The notes beneath the pieces were generated by a model. That model worked only from the letters and a program-made list of their open reading frames with translations, was not told the DNA's origin and did not search any database. Positions 26,473 to 36,011 of a stretch of 64,000 bases of DNA are shown here, piece after piece. Source of the stretch: Thalassospira xiamenensis M-5 = DSM 17429. GTDB taxonomy: Bacteria > Pseudomonadota > Alphaproteobacteria > Rhodospirillales > Thalassospiraceae. The translations under genes and the position numbers were made by a program. How positions within the stretch are numbered: the first letter of the stretch is position 1; every line of letters starts with the position of its first letter. The stretch is from contig NZ_CP004388.1 of NCBI RefSeq assembly GCF_000300235.2, positions 415,501 through 479,500 on the forward strand, in the 5' to 3' direction.

Positions 26473-27438
26473 CTATCCGGCGAACTGTTTGTCCCGGCCA
26501 TGTGGCATATCAAGATCGAGAACAGGTCCCTTGGGCACGATGCCCGTCGGGTTGATCATCAGGTGGCTTTCATAATAGTGGCCCTTGATATGTTCAAAGA
26601 ACACGGTCTGTTTGATGCCGGGCACCTGATAAAGTTCGCGCGTATAGGCCCAAAGATTGGGATAGTCCTTCAGCATTTTCAGATTGCATTTGAAATGCCC
26701 GTGATAGACCGGATCAAACCGGATCAGGGTGGTGAATAGCCGCCAGTCGGCCTCTGTCAGACGATCACCCGCCAGATAGCGATGGGTCGACAGATGGTCT
26801 TCCAGCCAGTCCAGCGTGCCAAAAAGCGTTGTCACAGCGTCTTCATAGGCATCCTGAGCGGTCGCAAAGCCAGATTTGTAGACACCATTATTCACATCGT
26901 CATAGACCCGGCCATTGATCGCATCGATTTCGCTGCGCAGATATTCTGGATAGTAATCGCCGGGTTTGGCTCCCAGATCATCAAAGGCAGAGTTGAGCAT
27001 CCGGATGATTTCGGCAGATTCGTTGCTGACAATCCGGTTGGTTTTCTTGTCCCAAAGAACCGGCACCGTAACCCGTCCAGTATAATCGGGTTCTGCCGCA
27101 GTATAAATCTGATGCATGAAACCGTGATTGCCAAGATGGTCGGGCAGCCCGTCATCAGGGGAAAATTCCCAGCCATTTTCAAGCATGCGCCAATGCACGA
27201 CCGAAACTGAAAGCATGTCTTCCAGTCCCTTGATGGCACGGAAGATCAGCGTGCGATGTGCCCACGGGCAGGCATAGGAAACATACAGGTGATAACGACC
27301 AGCTTCCGCAGGAAATTCGGCGTCCTTGTCTTTCGACAGCCAGTTCCGAAAAGCGGCGTCCTGACGTTTGAACTTACCACCGGTCGATTTCGTGTCGTAC
27401 CATTGGTCTTTCCATTCTCCATCGACCAAAAGGCCCAT
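26473..27438 (-). CDS. yqjG: Glutathionyl-hydroquinone reductase (Xi-class GST)
   Basis: A 321-residue cytosolic enzyme that reduces glutathionyl-hydroquinones with glutathione. The catalytic cysteine is in CPWA (57-60), the Xi-class signature, within YACPWAHRTLIFRAIKGLED. The glutathione-binding VPVLWDKKTNRIVSNESAEI follows and a helical GST C-domain ends with AYTRELYQVPGIKQTV. ATG has GGAGG eight bases upstream. It is transcribed away from a LysR gene across a 166-base gap with a typical LysR operator, so that regulator probably controls it. Confidence 0.9.
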   Translation of the reverse strand: MGLLVDGEWKDQWYDTKSTGGKFKRQDAAFRNWLSKDKDAEFPAEAGRYHLYVSYACPWAHRTLIFRAIKGLEDMLSVSVVHWRMLENGWEFSPDDGLPDHLGNHGFMHQIYTAAEPDYTGRVTVPVLWDKKTNRIVSNESAEIIRMLNSAFDDLGAKPGDYYPEYLRSEIDAINGRVYDDVNNGVYKSGFATAQDAYEDAVTTLFGTLDWLEDHLSTHRYLAGDRLTEADWRLFTTLIRFDPVYHGHFKCNLKMLKDYPNLWAYTRELYQVPGIKQTVFFEHIKGHYYESHLMINPTGIVPKGPVLDLDMPHGRDKQFAG

Positions 27439-27554
27439 AATCGTATCCTCCGGTTTTTTGTGGTCCCGTGATATGCCGATTACGCGCGGCCGGGGTCGTT
27501 GTTCCTATCATCGTCATTTCCCCGTTGAATGCAATCGGGCGATATGACATTAAT

Positions 27555-27575
27555 TTGTTTCCAAATGGGCAACAA
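27555..27575. promoter_or_regulatory. LysR-type operator (T-N11-A) between yqjG and lysR
   Basis: TTGTT (27555-27559) and AACAA (27571-27575) flank eleven bases, the standard LysR-family T-N11-A dyad. It lies 30 bases before the LysR start codon and in the shared promoter region of yqjG. Confidence 0.6.
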
Positions 27576-27604
27576 TTATTCGGTACTCGGACAGGAGCAA
27601 AGCA

Positions 27605-28537
27605 ATGCTGATCGGCAATCTGGATGGAATGACGGTTTTTGCTCGTGTCGTCGAGGAGCAAAGCTTTTCCGGCGCCGCGCGCAAACTTGCCATGTCCAAA
27701 TCCGCGGTGAGCAAGCATGTCACCAAGCTTGAAGACAGTCTTGGCATTCGTTTGCTTAATCGCACGACACGCCGGTTGAGCCTGACCGACTCGGGTGCAA
27801 CTTTTTATCAGCACTGCGCGCGCGTGGTTGAGGAAATCGAAACAGCCGAACATGCCCTGACCGATTTACGGGGCACGCCGCGGGGTACGCTCCGGATTTC
27901 GGCTCCGCTGACATTTGGCCAGCGGTATATGCCCGATCTGGTGTCTGAATTCATGGGCCTGCATCCGGGGTTGCATGTCGATATTCATCTGGCCGATCAC
28001 ATGGTTGATCTGGTTGCCGAAGGGTTCGATATGGCCATCCGCATCACCCGGTTAAAGGATTCCAGCCTGATTGCCCGCAAGCTTGCCGACTTTAACGGTT
28101 ACGTCGTGGCATCGCCGGGCTACATCGCCGAACATGGTGAACCCAAACACCCGACCGAACTGGCCAATCACCGGACACTTGCCTATACCAACCTTCCCAG
28201 CCCGAATGTCTGGGAATTTGAAGGACCCGAAGGCCAGATTAATGTCCGCGTCAATCCGGTCATGTCGTGTAACAATGGTGATTTTACCTCGTTCGCAGCG
28301 ATCCGGGGCCTTGGTATCGCGCGTGAACCGGAATTCATCGTTGCCGAGGCGCTTCAAAAAGGGTCGCTGGTCGAAATCCTTAAGGAATATAATTCGCTGG
28401 CCAGTGGCGGGATTTATGCCGTATATCCGGAACGACGCCATCTTCCGACCAAGGTGCGTATTTTCATTGATTTTCTGGTGGAAAAGTTTCGCGGTGGATT
28501 ATGTAATTTCCACAAAACGATGTATCCGGTCGACTAA
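27605..28537 (+). CDS. LysR family transcriptional regulator
   Basis: A 310-residue regulator. The N-terminal winged helix-turn-helix (about 5-65) reads SGAARKLAMSKSAVSKHVTKLE with RLLNRTTRRLSLTDSG, in the CrgA/PcaQ-like subgroup. The C-terminal inducer-binding domain (about 90-295) has RISAPLTFGQRYMPDL. AGGAG precedes the ATG. It is divergent from the glutathionyl-hydroquinone reductase and probably regulates it, perhaps in response to a quinone. It ends 3 bases from the convergent large membrane protein gene, with no terminator visible between them. Confidence 0.88.
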   Translation: MLIGNLDGMTVFARVVEEQSFSGAARKLAMSKSAVSKHVTKLEDSLGIRLLNRTTRRLSLTDSGATFYQHCARVVEEIETAEHALTDLRGTPRGTLRISAPLTFGQRYMPDLVSEFMGLHPGLHVDIHLADHMVDLVAEGFDMAIRITRLKDSSLIARKLADFNGYVVASPGYIAEHGEPKHPTELANHRTLAYTNLPSPNVWEFEGPEGQINVRVNPVMSCNNGDFTSFAAIRGLGIAREPEFIVAEALQKGSLVEILKEYNSLASGGIYAVYPERRHLPTKVRIFIDFLVEKFRGGLCNFHKTMYPVD

Positions 28538-28539
28538 GG

Positions 28540-30615
28540 CTATTTGCTTTCGATCCGCCAGCCGATCAGACACATCAACCCCAGAAGAATAGCAACGACC
28601 GGAAGAGGCAACAGATTGGTAATGCCGCCAATCACTGTGCGATAGCTTTCCGTTTCCATCAAGCCTGCCCAGTTTGTGCCAAACCAGACACGTTCTTCTT
28701 TCACCCGACGGAAATCGGGAAGCCCTTTTTCGATGCGATCAATATATCCGCCATTGGCCAGAACCAGTTCGCGTAACAGGTCTGATGTCGAGTTGGTGTT
28801 GCGACGTTCACTGGTCAGAACATCGCGGTCGACATGCAATGCCGACTGGGTAACGCCGTCGCGATCAAGGGCCTGAACGCGGATCAGGCCGCGCTCTGCG
28901 ATGGGCAGGGTGGCCTGCCATGTCTGATCCGATGTTCGTTCAAATGTTGTGCGCACGACTTTGCCGGTTTCCGGATCGGCACCGGTTGCGGTTGTCGGTT
29001 CAGCCCCGATCTTGCGCCAGCTCAGGGTCAGACTTTTACCATCGGCACTGCGTTCGGTGGCAATGGTGTTTTCGTCAAGGGCCGGTTCCTTCATCAGCCA
29101 GTGCGACAATCGGCGTAGTAATTCGGCAATCGGTCCGCCACCATCATGGCCGCGCTGCCACAACCACATCTGATCCGAACTCAGCATAGCTGCCCGGCCT
29201 TCTTCAACACGCCGCAAGGACAATAGGGGTAATTGATCCACACCGGTCAAAAGCGTCATGACGTCATTGTCAGTTTCCCGGGTTTCGATTTGCCGATACC
29301 AGCGGCCCCATTTTGGCGGGGTATTGATTGAACCGGCAATCGGGGCTGTCACCGGATGAATGCGTCCGGCTGTGTTCACGCGCGGCGCAAAAGGTTGTTC
29401 AATGACACGGCCCGTTGCCCGAACCGGCATCAAATCACCCAGAACCGTGTTTGAAAGCCCATCAGGTCCAAGATATTCCGGCCCGGCGACAACAAGGGCG
29501 GCACCACCCCATCGGACATAATCCACCACCTTTTCCAGATAGTGGGCAGGCAAAACCCCGCGCATCTGATAGCGATCAAAAATGATCAGATCGAACTGCC
29601 GCAGGCGCACTTCAAACAGATCACGGATCGGAAATGGGATCAGAGCCAATTCGTTTATCGGGGTATCGTCGCCTTTTTCCGGTGGGCGCAGGATCGTGAA
29701 ATGCACCAGATCAACACCGGGATCGGCACGCAGAAGGTTCCGCCATGCCCGTTCGCCGGGATGCGGTTCGCCCGAAAGCAGCAGGACACGGAGCCGATCA
29801 CGAACGCCGGTCGTTTCAAGGATCAGCCGGTTGTTGGTCTGATCTGTTTCGTCAGGATTTTCATCCATGCGCAATTCAGCGATCACCGGCCCGGCGTGGA
29901 GCACAGGAATGGTGACGCGGTGCGGTTCGTTGGCCGGCAGCGTCAGGTTCCGTTCGGTGCCATCTTCATGCAGCATGCGGACCGATACCGGACTTCCTGT
30001 CTCAAGGTTGTGATCAATGGCTTCGACCATGAAATCCGCGTTCTTGCCAACGATACCGTAATCGGCGGTCTGGCGAATTTGCAAACGCCGGTCATGTTCA
30101 TCTTCGCGCCCGGTAATGAGCGCATGCAGGGGCGCACCCAGATCCAGACTGGCGGGAATATCGTGAATTTGCCCATCGGTAATCATGACGACACCACCCA
30201 GTCGTTCGCGCGGGATTCCGCCAAGAAGCCGGTCAAGGGCGGCAAACATCAGGGTGTCGGTTTCGCCCGGCACTTCTTCGATACGCAGTTCGATACTTTG
30301 ATCATCGGCAAAGCGGTTGCGTATCTGCGAGATCGCGGCATCCGTCTGGTCGGTGCGGCTGCCGATATTCTGGCTATTGGAACGATCCACCAGCACAAGG
30401 ACGATGTCGCTTAGTTTTTCACGGTTCTGATCGGTAAATTGCGGCGCAATCAGTGCAAGCAGCATGACCGCCATCGCGATTGCCCGCCAGATCGTGCCCC
30501 GCAGGCGAAATACCGCAAAAAGCAGAATGGCGGCTACACAGGCGATGGCAAGTATTTGCAGCAGCCCGATATCAAGTAATGGTGCGATCTGAAAATCCTG
30601 CCAGCTTCTGTTCAT
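28540..30615 (-). CDS. Membrane protein with VWA-like and GATase-like domains (MoxR operon)
   Basis: A 691-residue protein of unknown function. Two N-terminal hydrophobic helices (about 18-35 and 43-60) and one at the C terminus anchor it. Residues about 70-190 look like a von Willebrand A fold: DRSNS fits the MIDAS DxSxS and VMITDGQ supplies a later aspartate. The middle (about 290-400, LRVLLLSGEPHPGERAWRN to VVAGPEYLG) resembles a class I glutamine amidotransferase fold without an obvious catalytic cysteine. The ATG overlaps the stop of the DUF4159 gene by four bases. It is the last gene of the moxR-DUF58-DUF4159 operon. Confidence 0.65.
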   Translation of the reverse strand: MNRSWQDFQIAPLLDIGLLQILAIACVAAILLFAVFRLRGTIWRAIAMAVMLLALIAPQFTDQNREKLSDIVLVLVDRSNSQNIGSRTDQTDAAISQIRNRFADDQSIELRIEEVPGETDTLMFAALDRLLGGIPRERLGGVVMITDGQIHDIPASLDLGAPLHALITGREDEHDRRLQIRQTADYGIVGKNADFMVEAIDHNLETGSPVSVRMLHEDGTERNLTLPANEPHRVTIPVLHAGPVIAELRMDENPDETDQTNNRLILETTGVRDRLRVLLLSGEPHPGERAWRNLLRADPGVDLVHFTILRPPEKGDDTPINELALIPFPIRDLFEVRLRQFDLIIFDRYQMRGVLPAHYLEKVVDYVRWGGAALVVAGPEYLGPDGLSNTVLGDLMPVRATGRVIEQPFAPRVNTAGRIHPVTAPIAGSINTPPKWGRWYRQIETRETDNDVMTLLTGVDQLPLLSLRRVEEGRAAMLSSDQMWLWQRGHDGGGPIAELLRRLSHWLMKEPALDENTIATERSADGKSLTLSWRKIGAEPTTATGADPETGKVVRTTFERTSDQTWQATLPIAERGLIRVQALDRDGVTQSALHVDRDVLTSERRNTNSTSDLLRELVLANGGYIDRIEKGLPDFRRVKEERVWFGTNWAGLMETESYRTVIGGITNLLPLPVVAILLGLMCLIGWRIESK

Positions 30616-33323
30616 CGGCCAAGCCTTTCAAGGATTGCCGGCAAATGAACCTGATCCCCCTTATAACTGCCGGTAAGCGCATACATCACCAGGTTGACCC
30701 CGAAACGCCAGGCCATTTCGCGCTGGCGCGGGGAAATGTCATCGGTGCGGCTCTCTGTCTGGATGCCTTCGTTCAGCATCCAGGCCGATGCCCAGTCATT
30801 CCCGCCAAACAGAACAGACGCAACACCGTCCAACCGTTGATCGGGCCGTGCATCAAGCCAAAGCGGCGCGGCAAAGCGGCCATAGGCATGGTCCAGCAGA
30901 TAGAAACTGCGAAACAGGATATGATCCCCCGGTGCCTTATCAAGGATCGGGATTTCCAGCCCGGCCAGTAATCGGCGCAGGCGGGCGGGTTCGACTTCCT
31001 GATCACGGCTGTCAATCAGGATCATGCCGCCGCTATCAAGATATCGGTTGATACGCGTCCGGGCAAAGTCCGAAAAAGGTTGCTGTCCGTCAACCAGCGG
31101 CCAATAGATCAGCGGATAAAAGCTGAGATCGCCGGCTTCGGGGTCAATGGCATCCGGGGCGGCCAGGTCAGCGGCCGTTCGCCGACGCAGGATTTCGGTC
31201 AAGCCGGCAAGTCCCGACTGGCTGAGACGGTCAATCGGGGCAACATCCGTCTTGAGATAGGCGAGACGCGGTTGCAAGGCAGCGGCCTGGGTTTCGACCG
31301 CCCTGGCGTCGCGGCCACCCAGCAGCATCGTTGCCGAAGCACCGATAAATGCCAGCAGAAGGAAAGATGTCAGCGCATCTTTATGCCGGGCACGTCTCAG
31401 ACTGACGTGATGGACGAGTATCAGGGCAACCCCGTCAAGGATCAGAAGCAGCATCGCAGCCATCAGGCACATCGCGGCAAGATCGATTTGGTCCTGATCG
31501 GTGATTTCGCGTATGACCGTGCCGGACGGCCAGCGAACCTGACTGTCAAGATTTTCAAGGAATGAGCCAAGGTTAAGCGCAACGGCCTGACCATTTTTGC
31601 CGTATATCCCCGGCGGATGCCGTGGATCGGGCATCGGCAACGGTGTGCGCAAGGGCAGGGTCGTTGCATCAGGTTGATGAGCACGGCCGAAGCCATCGAG
31701 CACGGATTGGGCCGGCAGGCTTGTTTGCAGTTCGGCCTCAGACCGGTCACTTGGGCTTGCAAGGGGTAAAAGGCGTTGCCAGATTTCGACAAACAGGCCC
31801 GACATCGGAAGGTTTGACCAATCGGCCCACGGGGTCACATGGAAAAGAACAATTCGCCCGGCATTGCGCGGGGCACTTGTAATCAGCGGGGTGCCATCAG
31901 TCAGGCGGGCCCATGTTTTGGCAACAATTTCCGGATCGGGTTCGGCAAGAAGTTGCCGATTGATGGTAATTTCCTCGGGAATCAGGACGCCGAAAAATGG
32001 ACTGGTTTCCGGAAATGCCAAAAGTCGTTTCGGTTTTTCCCATGACATCGATCCGCCGAAATCCCGATTGCCAAGACGCAGCGTCACAGGCAGGAATTCC
32101 GGTTCGACCTCGGTCGTGCTGTCCCCTGCGAAACGCACCAACATACCGCCATCGCGGACCCAGCGTTCAAGGGCTGAATATTGGCTGCCAAGGCCGGAAA
32201 TCGGCCCTGTGGCGACAAGGATATCCATCCCGCTTTCAAGCAGCTTTCCAAGTGGTGCATAGGTCACGTCGGCATAGGGGGAAATTGCCCGGTCCAGAAA
32301 GAAATACCGATCCGACAGCAGCACCGGACTATCTCCGGAACTGACAATCACACCGACTTTTCGCTGTTGCCAGCGGGCACCGGTTTGAAAGACCGTGGCA
32401 GCGGATTCTATACCTTCTATTCCTACGGACTGTATCGAATTGGTGATGTCGCTGGGTAGTGGGATTTGGGTTCTGGTCTGATGGGTTGCTGGTTCAATTT
32501 TTACGGTGTGACGCAACAGAACCTGACCACGTTCATTGCGCGCAAGAAGGGCAAATTCGCCTGGCGCATTCATATTCTGATGGGCCAGGGTGATATCAAG
32601 TCCGGTACGGTTGCGTGTCAGCGATTGAACCGCGATGCGGTTTTCACGTTTGGGACCAAGTACGGTAATCGGTGCAACGGTACCAAGTTCGTTGGCAAGA
32701 TCGGCCTTTGCGGGGTGTTCCATATTATCCGTCAGCCACATAATGCTGCCGATGGAATTGGCCATATGCTGGTGATCGGCGATCCGGTTTGACAGAGCCG
32801 TATAATCGGGAGCCCATGGGCGCGGATGCAGTCGATCAATAAAACGGTCAGCTTCGTGCGGCGATATCGGGCCGATAATATCGGGTAATCTTGTTGTTGT
32901 TGCGCCGGATGCCTCGGGTGCGGTTTGTGCGATATAGATACTGCGCAAGTCCAGCCGTGCCTGATTGATGATCTGGCTAAGGCCGGTGCGATATTCCTGC
33001 CAGTTTGCTGCTGATGACCAGCTGTTTTCGGCAATGATCAGAATAGCGCCCTCGTCGCGCGAGAATTCTGTTCTGTTAAGGACTGGTCGCGCGGCGGCGA
33101 GGATCAGCAAGGTCAGGATCAGGCAGCGTAAAAGCGTTTGCCAGATTGGTGCACGTTGCATGTCACGCCGGTTGGCACGAAGCCCCCGCAACAACCGGGC
33201 CGCCGGAAACACGACTTGTTTGGGCGACCTTGGTGCGGATCTGATGATCAGCCAGACAATCGGCAGAACCAGAAGACCGGCCAGCATCGCAGGATATAAA
33301 AAGGTGATGGCCGCAAGGTTCAT
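30612..33323 (-). CDS. BatA-like N-terminal and DUF4159 membrane protein
   Basis: A 903-residue protein. The N terminus (1-90) is the aerotolerance BatA-type module with two membrane helices and FPAARLLRGLRANRRD. A VWA-like region follows, in which the metal motif is altered (ENSWS instead of DxSxS). Two more membrane helices lie near 660-685 and 695-712. The C terminus (about 725-900) is DUF4159, with FYPLIYWPL, SGGMILIDSRD and FRSFYLLDHAYGR. It overlaps both neighbours by four bases, so it is translationally coupled. Such proteins accompany MoxR and DUF58 proteins throughout alphaproteobacteria; their job is unknown. Confidence 0.75.
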   Translation of the reverse strand: MNLAAITFLYPAMLAGLLVLPIVWLIIRSAPRSPKQVVFPAARLLRGLRANRRDMQRAPIWQTLLRCLILTLLILAAARPVLNRTEFSRDEGAILIIAENSWSSAANWQEYRTGLSQIINQARLDLRSIYIAQTAPEASGATTTRLPDIIGPISPHEADRFIDRLHPRPWAPDYTALSNRIADHQHMANSIGSIMWLTDNMEHPAKADLANELGTVAPITVLGPKRENRIAVQSLTRNRTGLDITLAHQNMNAPGEFALLARNERGQVLLRHTVKIEPATHQTRTQIPLPSDITNSIQSVGIEGIESAATVFQTGARWQQRKVGVIVSSGDSPVLLSDRYFFLDRAISPYADVTYAPLGKLLESGMDILVATGPISGLGSQYSALERWVRDGGMLVRFAGDSTTEVEPEFLPVTLRLGNRDFGGSMSWEKPKRLLAFPETSPFFGVLIPEEITINRQLLAEPDPEIVAKTWARLTDGTPLITSAPRNAGRIVLFHVTPWADWSNLPMSGLFVEIWQRLLPLASPSDRSEAELQTSLPAQSVLDGFGRAHQPDATTLPLRTPLPMPDPRHPPGIYGKNGQAVALNLGSFLENLDSQVRWPSGTVIREITDQDQIDLAAMCLMAAMLLLILDGVALILVHHVSLRRARHKDALTSFLLLAFIGASATMLLGGRDARAVETQAAALQPRLAYLKTDVAPIDRLSQSGLAGLTEILRRRTAADLAAPDAIDPEAGDLSFYPLIYWPLVDGQQPFSDFARTRINRYLDSGGMILIDSRDQEVEPARLRRLLAGLEIPILDKAPGDHILFRSFYLLDHAYGRFAAPLWLDARPDQRLDGVASVLFGGNDWASAWMLNEGIQTESRTDDISPRQREMAWRFGVNLVMYALTGSYKGDQVHLPAILERLGR

Positions 33324-34273
33324 CGCGGCCTCGTCGGGCTGTTGCGGTTCATCGCCGGACGACCACGTCCGTTAGAGCCACTTTGGCTTTGGCGTTCGCT
33401 TAAATGCTGATAAAGCGCAAGCAGGGTCGGGCTTGCACTTTCCGAAGTCACATGCTGGTCACACAGCCAGTCGTTTTCACGCGCGGCGTCGCGGATGTCG
33501 GCACGCCAGGTTTTGGCCCGCTGCCGGAAACCTTCCCGAAGGTCTTCAAACCGTTCGCTGCGGTAAATCATCTGATCGTCGGTATCCATGAAATTGACCC
33601 GACCGGTAAAGGGGGGCTCGATTTCAGCGGGATCAAGAACATGCACCAGCGCACCGTCATTCTGATACTGGCCAAGGGTCTTGATCGCGCGGACCGGTGA
33701 CTGCTTGCTATCGACGAATTCCAGAAAATCACCCAGCACCAGAACGGAATGTTTGCGACCGGCATGCATCGAACCGGCATGGTCGGTGATGTTGCCCGGG
33801 CTTGCCAGCATGGCGTGGGCCAGTTTTTCAAGATGTTCGGCAGATGTGATGCGAGTCCGTTCGGCATCGAATGTTCCGACCGTTTCCCCGTTGCGCAGCA
33901 GCAGATCGGCAAGTGCGATGGAAATGACAAGGGTGCGTTCGGCCTTGAAAGGGATGTCTCGTGCCGATGACCAGTACATGGATGGCGATAGAACCGGCCA
34001 GATCCAGTAATTGTGGCTGGCTTGCCATTCGGTCTGACGGATAAAGGTATGATCGCTACGCGCGGAACGACGCCAGTCGATCTGGTTGGTCGGGTCGCCA
34101 GTGATGTAGGGGCGGAACTGCCAGAAATCGCTGCCAGGGCCGACTTTGCGGTTGCCGTGAAGGCCGCTTCGCAAGCTGATCGCCATGCGTCGGCTTTCAT
34201 CGATCAGTTGCGGCAATCGGGCCGCCAGTGCACGTGCGGCTGCAACATGATCGTGGACCGCGGCCAATGCCAA
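33320..34273 (-). CDS. DUF58 domain-containing protein
   Basis: A 317-residue protein with the DUF58 core: GLHGNRKVGPGSDFWQFRPY, GDPTNQIDWRRSAR and FIRQTEWQ, followed by a VWA-like fold containing SVLVLGDFLEF. DUF58 proteins are obligate neighbours of MoxR ATPases and are thought to be their clients or adaptors. There is no membrane segment, so it is cytoplasmic. The start is TTG three bases after the moxR stop, with AGGAG seven bases upstream. The stop overlaps the next ATG. Confidence 0.85.
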   Translation of the reverse strand: MALAAVHDHVAAARALAARLPQLIDESRRMAISLRSGLHGNRKVGPGSDFWQFRPYITGDPTNQIDWRRSARSDHTFIRQTEWQASHNYWIWPVLSPSMYWSSARDIPFKAERTLVISIALADLLLRNGETVGTFDAERTRITSAEHLEKLAHAMLASPGNITDHAGSMHAGRKHSVLVLGDFLEFVDSKQSPVRAIKTLGQYQNDGALVHVLDPAEIEPPFTGRVNFMDTDDQMIYRSERFEDLREGFRQRAKTWRADIRDAARENDWLCDQHVTSESASPTLLALYQHLSERQSQSGSNGRGRPAMNRNSPTRPR

Positions 34274-34276
34274 TTC

Positions 34277-35314
34277 TTATTTCTCCTGCAGATATTCCAA
34301 CGCGTTGGTGATCAGGCCTCTGGCGGTGAAACCCTCGGCACGTGCCCCATAGGTCAAGCCGAAACGATGGCGAAGCACCGGAACGGCAAGGGCTTCGATA
34401 TCTTCGATCGAGGGGGCGAAGCGGCCAAACAGCATGGCACGGGCACGACAGGCAAGCGACAGGGCCTGTGCCGCACGCGTGCCGGGGCCCCAGGCAACAT
34501 TATCGCGGATATCGGCCATATGCGTGCTTTCCGGTCGGCATTCGCGGCAAAGTGCAATGATGGTATCCAGCACCCGGTCGGGCATTGGCAGACGCCGGAC
34601 GAAATCCTGTGCTTCGGCCAGATCGTCGGCCTGAAGCACCTGCCGTGGGCGCACAGGATAGCGGCCAGTGGTTTCGGTTACGATGCGTCGTTCTTCATCT
34701 TGATCGGGATAGCCCAGCCGGACTTCCAGAAGGAAACGATCAAGCTGTGCCTCGGGCAGGGGATAGGTGCCTTCCTGTTCCAGCGGGTTCTGGGTTGCCA
34801 GAACGTGGAACGGTTCCGGAAGCTTGTGGCTGTAACCGGCGACGGATACTTCGCGTTCCTGCATGGCTTGCAACAGGGCGGACTGGGTGCGCGGGCTGGC
34901 GCGGTTGATTTCATCGGCCAGAAGCAACTGGCAGAAAACCGGGCCTTTGATGAAACGAAATGCACGTTTGCCGTCCGCGCCTTCTTCCAGAACTTCGGAG
35001 CCAAGGATATCGGCCGGCATCAGGTCGGGTGTGAACTGGATACGCTTATCAAGCAGGCCAAGGACTTTTCCCAATGTATGGGCCAGTAATGACTTGCCAA
35101 GTCCGGGCGCACCGACCATCAGGACATGTCCGCCGGATAAAATGCCGATAAGTGTTTGCTCTATGGCTTCATTCTGCCCAAATATAACAGATGAAACCAT
35201 CTTGCGGGCTTCGTCCAACCTGCCAACACAGGCGTCAAGCCGCCCTGCGTCGCGTTCAAGGCTGCTGTCTTGTGAAAGACCCATTTCTTCGGGAAAACGT
35301 GGCGCGTTTGTCAT
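34277..35314 (-). CDS. MoxR family AAA+ ATPase
   Basis: A 345-residue AAA+ protein of the MoxR group. Walker A GAPGLGKS is at 68-75, Walker B LLLADEINRA near 130, sensor 1 is in ATQNPLEQEGTYPLPEAQLDRF, and a C-terminal lid follows. MoxR ATPases act as chaperones, often with VWA-domain partners, in maturation of enzymes or envelope proteins. Here the partners are the DUF58, DUF4159 and VWA-like proteins encoded downstream. It is the first gene of this four-gene operon and divergent from the DUF1285 gene. No clear ribosome site precedes the ATG. Confidence 0.92.
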   Translation of the reverse strand: MTNAPRFPEEMGLSQDSSLERDAGRLDACVGRLDEARKMVSSVIFGQNEAIEQTLIGILSGGHVLMVGAPGLGKSLLAHTLGKVLGLLDKRIQFTPDLMPADILGSEVLEEGADGKRAFRFIKGPVFCQLLLADEINRASPRTQSALLQAMQEREVSVAGYSHKLPEPFHVLATQNPLEQEGTYPLPEAQLDRFLLEVRLGYPDQDEERRIVTETTGRYPVRPRQVLQADDLAEAQDFVRRLPMPDRVLDTIIALCRECRPESTHMADIRDNVAWGPGTRAAQALSLACRARAMLFGRFAPSIEDIEALAVPVLRHRFGLTYGARAEGFTARGLITNALEYLQEK

Positions 35315-35429
35315 GACAGGAAACTTTGCTTCCTCTGTTGTGCCGGTAATCGAAGCCGGTTACCCAATAAGGATGGTATCAGCGTTATAAAAGCGCGCAA
35401 TCTTTTGGTTTCGGGCCTAAGTGTATAGC

Positions 35430-36011
35430 ATGAGCAGTAACGAAAAAACCGTCGATCTTGCCGAAAAGCTCTGGACCCGCCTTCGCGCCGGAAAACCGGC
35501 AGGCGGACGCCATCCACAGATCTGTGGCGACATTCCCATGTCTATAGGTCGTGATGGAACCTGGTTCTATCAAGGTGGGCCGATTGGCCGTATCGAACTT
35601 GTCAAACTTTTCGCATCTGTCCTGCAACGCGACGAGGAAGGCGGGCACTGGCTGGTGACCCCGGCCGAGATGGCGCGCATTGAGGTCGAAGATGTTGCTT
35701 TCATTGCGGTCGAGCTGGAAAAAGCCGGCGAGAGTACGGCATCTGTCATCCGTTTTCGAACCAATATTGATCAGTGGGTCGAGCTTGATGAAAATCATGG
35801 TTTAAGGGTTGAACACGATCCCGAAACTGGTGAACCGTCGCCCTATGTGAAGCTTGATCGCGGTCTTGAGGCCCGACTGAACCGGGCTGTATTTTATCAG
35901 CTGGTCGATATGGCTGACGAGCTTAAAGAACCGGAGACCGGCAAAATGCGTATTGGTGTTTACAGTCACAATCAGTTCTTCGAGATCGGAACGCTGGAGG
36001 CTGGCGAATGA
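35430..36011 (+). CDS. DUF1285 family protein
   Basis: A roughly 190-residue soluble protein with the DUF1285 features CGDIPMSIGRDGTWFYQGGPI and LVTPAEMARIEVEDVAF. The structure of one family member shows a two-domain beta-rich fold, but the function is unknown. Start choice is open: ATG at 35430 or GTG at 35421, and neither has a good ribosome site. Its stop overlaps the next ATG by four bases. The block DUF1285-Nudix-DUF6111-CCA facing moxR-DUF58-DUF4159 recurs in many alphaproteobacteria. Confidence 0.82.
   Translation: MSSNEKTVDLAEKLWTRLRAGKPAGGRHPQICGDIPMSIGRDGTWFYQGGPIGRIELVKLFASVLQRDEEGGHWLVTPAEMARIEVEDVAFIAVELEKAGESTASVIRFRTNIDQWVELDENHGLRVEHDPETGEPSPYVKLDRGLEARLNRAVFYQLVDMADELKEPETGKMRIGVYSHNQFFEIGTLEAGE

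Noticed and set aside
34013..35089. 358-codon plus-strand frame opposite moxR and DUF58
   Set aside because: Antisense shadow of well-supported genes with strong motifs; composition typical of a reversed coding frame.
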